Below the pieces are notes generated by a model, which worked only from the letters and a program-made list of their open reading frames with translations, made no database searches and was not told the origin of the DNA. A program made the translations under genes and the position numbers. 64,000 nt of DNA, from contig JARUPZ010000008.1 of NCBI GenBank assembly GCA_031213475.1, forward strand, positions 9,243,076 through 9,307,075, read 5' to 3'. This document shows positions 59,081 through 64,000 of the stretch, in pieces. The DNA comes from Nereocystis luetkeana. Taxonomy: Eukaryota; Sar; Phaeophyceae; Laminariales; Laminariaceae. Each line of letters opens with the position of its first letter. The first letter of the stretch is position 1.

Positions 59081-62042
59081 CGTTAAGCAGTCAATAAAAA
59101 TTGCAGTATGAAGCTATTAATAGACAGCGGGACAAATGCCATTTTTCCAGGGTATGATTCAATATATCTGGTACATATTTAGGAGACGGTACTGGTATAG
59201 CATGTGCGTCGGAGACGGAAACCGAAAACCCCACTCTAACTTGACTAGACTAAGTGGAATCAAGAACGAAACCAAATTGTCTGATAAGAAACATCCATTT
59301 TTATCTACTTTACACTACATACGGAACCCAGGTCAGGAGAGCGAGTAAGGAACTCATTTTGTCCGTGTAGGCACACTTGACTCGAGCCAACACATGGGTG
59401 CAAGGCAGCAACGTTTCTGTTCGTTTGCTGTTCTGCACTGCTTTCTATTAAGTACCACGCATGATGTTTTTCTAAGCGAAGTTACTGGCCCTACCTGACC
59501 GACCTCTTTACGGCACCGACCAAGCATTTGTTCGCTTCCGATTAGATGCACGGTAAGTCCGCCGGGGGAACGGCGGACGAATTACGCCTGCTTAGCACGA
59601 ACGAGGGCTTCATCAACTTGCGTGCCCACGGAGGAAGCCTCGACCTCTTCAGTACAAAGGTACTCATTTGATGTAAACACCAGCGCCCTCGGACCGAAGG
59701 CCAGGTGTATTCCTGTAGAGCGATAGTTATCATCCCCTATTTTCCAGTCGCCACAGCTAGTGTCCCCCGCAGGATTTAGTAGCAACCTCGCGCGGGAGGG
59801 AGCGCCGATAGTGCTTTTTCGATTGTCACCGCCGCCTTAAGCGGTCGAATCAACCATTGTTCGCACTCGCACTCAACCCTCGTTATTGTTTTAAGCTGAG
59901 GAGTGCATTCGACATATTGCGGGTGAATGCACCGTATTTTGTTTCATGTATGTAATTGTTTTGTGTTTGTTCGTAGAAGATATATGTAGTCTAGATGAAC
60001 AAATATACTGGGCGAAGTTTTGTCCCGCTTAACTCCAACCTTTCGCTGTGCGCACAATGTCACCGCCTCTCCTAAGGCACTCGCCTTCGATACGTTTGAG
60101 GCTTATCACGTTCTTAAGTTTGGTCTTTATGTACGTATATCGAAGTATACATATATATATACTGGCCCCCGAAACGAGCCGTCTTAATGGCTAGCATTGA
60201 GTAGATTCCGAGCTCTCGTCTCGATTTACCCTATCTTACTCATCGCGCTCACTCAAACCCCCGCCAACCCCCGCCGCTGCAGAGGTGTTCGCCTGGGACA
60301 AATACAAGAACAACGTCCGCACAGGCGATAGCAACGGCCGGTCGTGCATCAGCGCAGTTAGTTTCTGAGGTAACCACCGACTGCAAGGAGAAGTGCGTCG
60401 GGAAGGCAATCAAAACATATGGAAGACGCGGACGGACATCGAGGACAGCGAGATAGCTCGCCTTGGCTACTTCGGCTCCGAGAGCTAAGGCCTAACGTGG
60501 CAGGTGGGGACATAGCCACAGTTGTGGATAGTACCCGCAGGATGAGCCAATTCATCGTTTTGACCGCGGGATATATATACCTGTCAGAGGTTAAATATGG
60601 GTGCCATATTTATGGCGGGTAGACGGCGCGTGAGAAATATACCTTGTTTTGTGTCAACCAACAAGCAGTGGTGTTTTCCCTGCTGATTCAGAGGCACTGT
60701 TATGCATACAACATATTCACAGAAGGATTATGGATCAAATCGTGATGTAGGGGCAGCCTGCCTGCGGATGCAATCAAGAAGAGCGAGCAAAACGTTGGAC
60801 CGTAAGATGGCAGCAGTACGTATTGCTTCTTGATCGCCCCGTTCGTCTGTGCTTACTGGATGATGTGCTTATTTTTGAGGTCGCAACATCCTGTTGTCAG
60901 ATACGTCTAAGCACCCCTCAAACCCCCTGTATGACGAGGAGCGATGGTTCTGCAGGGATATAAGAAACCATGAGGCGTTCGACGAGGTCAACCTCTACAG
61001 AAACATCTACGACTCGGACACCCACCTCAACTACTTCGGAGTCTACACGTACGGTCACCAGCAGGGAGACTGGAGGAGGAACAAGATGCACCACAACTCG
61101 GAGTACGGATTCGACCCCCACGACGACAGCGACTTCTTGACCATCCACGACAACGAGGTCTACAACAATGGAAACCACGGCATCATCGCCTCCAAGCGCT
61201 GCAACGGAGTGTCCATTAAGGTATGTACACATTCGTTACCAGCACCGTGGGCTCCATGATGTACGCCTCCCTTGTTGTCCGGTTGGCACCTTGTTTCTGC
61301 TCAACGTTGCTTGGACAATAGGGTTGGCAGCATCATGACTGGTTCGATTCAAAGATTCACAAGACTAAAATGTTGGAATTATTGTGGCACACGGACTTTG
61401 TCCAAGGTTAATAGAACGACGCCGCGAGTGCTGTAGAGTACATCTTGCAAGATCTGCATCGGACCATTCATTTCGTACGTAACAGCTTTTAACCTTCCTC
61501 TACTACCCACTCCCAAAATAAATGCCGAATACGATACGTTGTTCACTTTCTTTTCCATTTATTTGCGGCGATGGGCAGGGAAACGAGATGTACAACGGTG
61601 GTGATGAATCCGTGGGCATCTTCCTGCACAGGAGCAAGGACGACACCGTCGTCAAAGGTGAGGCGAACTGCCGTTGTTGGCAAGTCGACATACCGTGAAC
61701 CGCAATCTACGTACTATCTACTGGCAGTCGGAGTTGCGATTTTCGATTTGCGTGCTTCTTCGATGCTTGCTGAGTGCCATGCACCGGAGCTGTTCCGATG
61801 AGTACATGCTGTGAGAACGTTCCGCAGACCACATGTATGTACCGGTGGTCAAAGCTTGATAAAATTATCCTCATGGATGCTGCGCTGGAGAGTGTACTCA
61901 ACGATAAAAATCATGCCACGAAAAGAAGTTGAAGTGAAACCCATTATACCGCTTTCGTTATTTCTCTTTGTTCAAGCCTGCCTCGGCGCCTATCAAACAC
62001 CACGTAACTGTGAGGGCCCACCTATCTTGACCGGTGGCTACG

Positions 62043-62151
62043 ACTACGGGGGGCCATAGTTAACAGGACCAAATATAGTTAGTAAAAATGGTGAAACATA
62101 TAGGTTTTTATGTGTACCATAGGTCCTGTTAACTATGGTCTCCCGGAATAG
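62043..62151 (+). mobile_element. MITE family A, copy 17, in pseudogene intron 5
   Basis: Arms of the AACAGGACC / GGTCCTGTT type, well paired. It sits at a different place and in the opposite orientation from the copy in the corresponding intron of the first gene, so the two insertions are independent. Confidence 0.85.
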
Positions 62152-63627
62152 ACTGGTCGACGGTACATACATGCGCTTCGCGGCTCGGGTTGTACAAATT
62201 ATTATTTTATGTCGTAGCAAGGAGGCCAACCACTTATTGATACAAGTGCACCTAGAATTTTGCACGGAACAGCACACTTCGTGCGAGGGAGATGTAATGT
62301 AGTACACCACAATCAATCCCCGGAGTCTGCTGTATTGGCTTTGTCACATTGATGTGGGCTCCAAAATAGGATGCTTTTGCCATTGAGGCTCAGGGGCCAC
62401 AAAGAGGTTTTCCTCCTGGTTCATGGGATTGAAGACTACAAGCAGGTTTCCCTTTCAAAGTTTCTCGACGTCGAAGCCGATTGTTGCGTGTGGTATGCAG
62501 GTTCCCTCACACGAGGAGCCCCAGACAGCAGTGTAGGGAAATCTCTAACGTAGCGAGCATTCGATACGCATACGTAGTGTTCTGCGGCTGGTCTGGAGAC
62601 ACTCAAATGCTCCCCTCGGATGGGCCCTATGATATTCCATCTGTGTCGTTCTTGCCCACCATCTACTACAGACAATCACGTCCACGACAACGGCGACGCT
62701 GGAATGGCGCTGATGGAGAGTTTCAACGCCGACGTGTCCAACAACGTACTCGAGGACAGCAAGCACGGCGTCAGGCTGCCCGTGGGCTGCGCCGATAGCA
62801 TCTTCTCTAAGAACGGCATCACCGGTTCGTCCAAGTAAGTGAGGAATACGGTGCAGTTCTCGGTGAACAGGGGGGCAGGTACAGATCTACGACCCCCCCC
62901 CCCCCTCACCCGTCTCTTTCGTTTTCTTGATGCCGCGGGTTTTCGTCGACTGGAATGCATACGGTGACAAATGGTCTACTTGTCGTCTCCATTTCTCATG
63001 CATATCGTCCCCCAATGTATAACACGAAGTAGATATATTTGCCTAATACTTCTTTGTCACATGTCGCCATGTATTGCGAACAATATTTGTGAGCGGTCTA
63101 GACTTTGAAAAAACACACCTTTCTCTTCACATGACGTTGCAGAGTTTGGCTACCCGCTACACTCCCAATTTTGGGTACTCTAAACTTTACCCATCTGGTC
63201 TGCAGTAGCTCTTGCGCAGTGCCGCCCGATGCCGAACCCTACGTAGTCAAGTTGTGTGGCACCAAGTTCACCGTATGTATGCCCTTGTCGTCCTCGAATC
63301 ACGATCTCTTTCTCCTTCCCAAGGTACAAAGATGTGTACACGTGTGAGGGGTCCGATAACCCGTGGGTGGCAGATTCTGGGCAATCGCAGGATAACATCT
63401 TCTCGGTCAACACCATAAGCGGCGGCGAGCAGACCATCAACCTCACCATGGCTGACGGCACCGAGTTCATCGACTACACCTTCGAAAATGCTTAAACGGT
63501 GCGCTTCGAGAACTGTGAGGGAACCCTCATGTCCGGCAGCATTGGTCTCCGCAGTGTTGAGTTGAAGATCACCGACTGTTCTTGTTTCGACACAACGTCA
63601 GACAGTGACTACAAGCGTTTTTGCTGA

Positions 63628-64000
63628 GCAGGCGGCAGGGATCGCGGTCGATTGAGACATAGTTCACCCCTGTGCTGCGCGGTCTTCCTCGACTACTAAT
63701 GCCGATCAGTAGGTTCGTGTCTCACACATAGCTCTGCAGCAACATCAGCAGCAGCAGCTTGGTTGTGTCCACGGGGATATGGTTCACATGTGTTCGGGTA
63801 CTCGTGTGAGTTGGAGATAACACGCAGGGATTTCCCTTGTTTGACGCCGGACAAAGATTTCTACGCGGTCGTATGATGGCCCGGTGTAAGCAATATTTGA
63901 TGGATTCTACGAGCTGTGCTATATGCTGCAGAGGGGAGAAACGGTGTATATGAGTTCCGTTCCTTGATGTTGCAATATGGACTTCGGGTTATCGAGCCTG
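63628..64000 (+). other. 3' flank of the broken epimerase copy, cut by the window end
   Basis: Diverged counterpart of 50064-50400. The homology runs to the last bases of the window, so the duplicated unit may extend further. Confidence 0.4.

Larger units (their letters stand above)
55119..63627 (+). pseudogene. ManC5-E: Mannuronan C5-epimerase second copy, seven exons, broken
   Basis: This is a tandem paralogue of the gene at 42024-50063. Counterpart exons: 55119-55463, 59546-59659, 60295-60503, 60939-61220, 61579-61657, 62672-62834, 63324-63627. Exon 4 differs from the first copy at 17 of 94 residues and keeps YGFDPHD intact. Defects: the first intron begins CAG-GG where the other copy has CAG-GT; exon 3 has a 4-bp insertion (AGTT) near 60360 that shifts the frame into a TGA; later in exon 3 a Tyr codon (TAC) is TAA near 60485; exon 7 has TAA at 63493-63495 where the first copy has AAG. 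Exons 4, 5 and 6 are open and have good splice sites. The first intron is 4082 bp, against 1694 bp in the first copy. A partial transcript covering exons 4-6 remains possible, but a full epimerase is not. Confidence 0.9.

Overview
The window looks like nuclear DNA of a brown alga (Phaeophyceae, for example Ectocarpus or a kelp). The evidence is a seven-exon mannuronan C5-epimerase gene, an alginate-modifying enzyme that brown algae carry as a large gene family. Long introns, GT-AG splicing and a dense load of short transposons, SINE-like elements and microsatellites fit this too. I cannot name the species from sequence alone.

Layout. Positions 1 to about 41,600 are gene-poor. I found no host gene there that I can defend. 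The stretch holds many hairpin-forming MITEs of at least three families, two good tRNA-derived SINE copies plus a decayed third, two kinds of minisatellite, a (TGTC)n and a 316-bp (ACT)n microsatellite, many long G/C homopolymers, and a degraded fragment that reads like the C-terminal end of a reverse-transcriptase element.

Positions 41,608 to 64,000 hold two direct tandem copies of a mannuronan C5-epimerase gene, both on the + strand. The first (42,024-50,063) joins cleanly across seven exons into a secreted protein of 499 residues with the YGFDPHD active-site motif. The second (55,119-63,627) has the same seven exons and the same splice phases, but it has lost the first splice donor, carries a 4-bp insertion and a second stop in exon 3, and has a stop in exon 7, so it reads as a pseudogene. 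The duplicated unit also includes about 245 bp of upstream DNA and the 3' flank.

Between the two copies (50,064-54,640) lies a 1,054-bp foldback element flanked by TTAA. Its two near-identical arms of about 400 bp each carry the same open frame of about 100 codons. The first intron of the pseudogene has grown to 4.1 kb and contains a degenerate repeat field whose units change strand.

The most unusual pattern is in the commonest MITE (17 copies). The arm sequence differs between copies, yet in many copies the left and right arms match each other exactly, as if hairpin pairing were being maintained.
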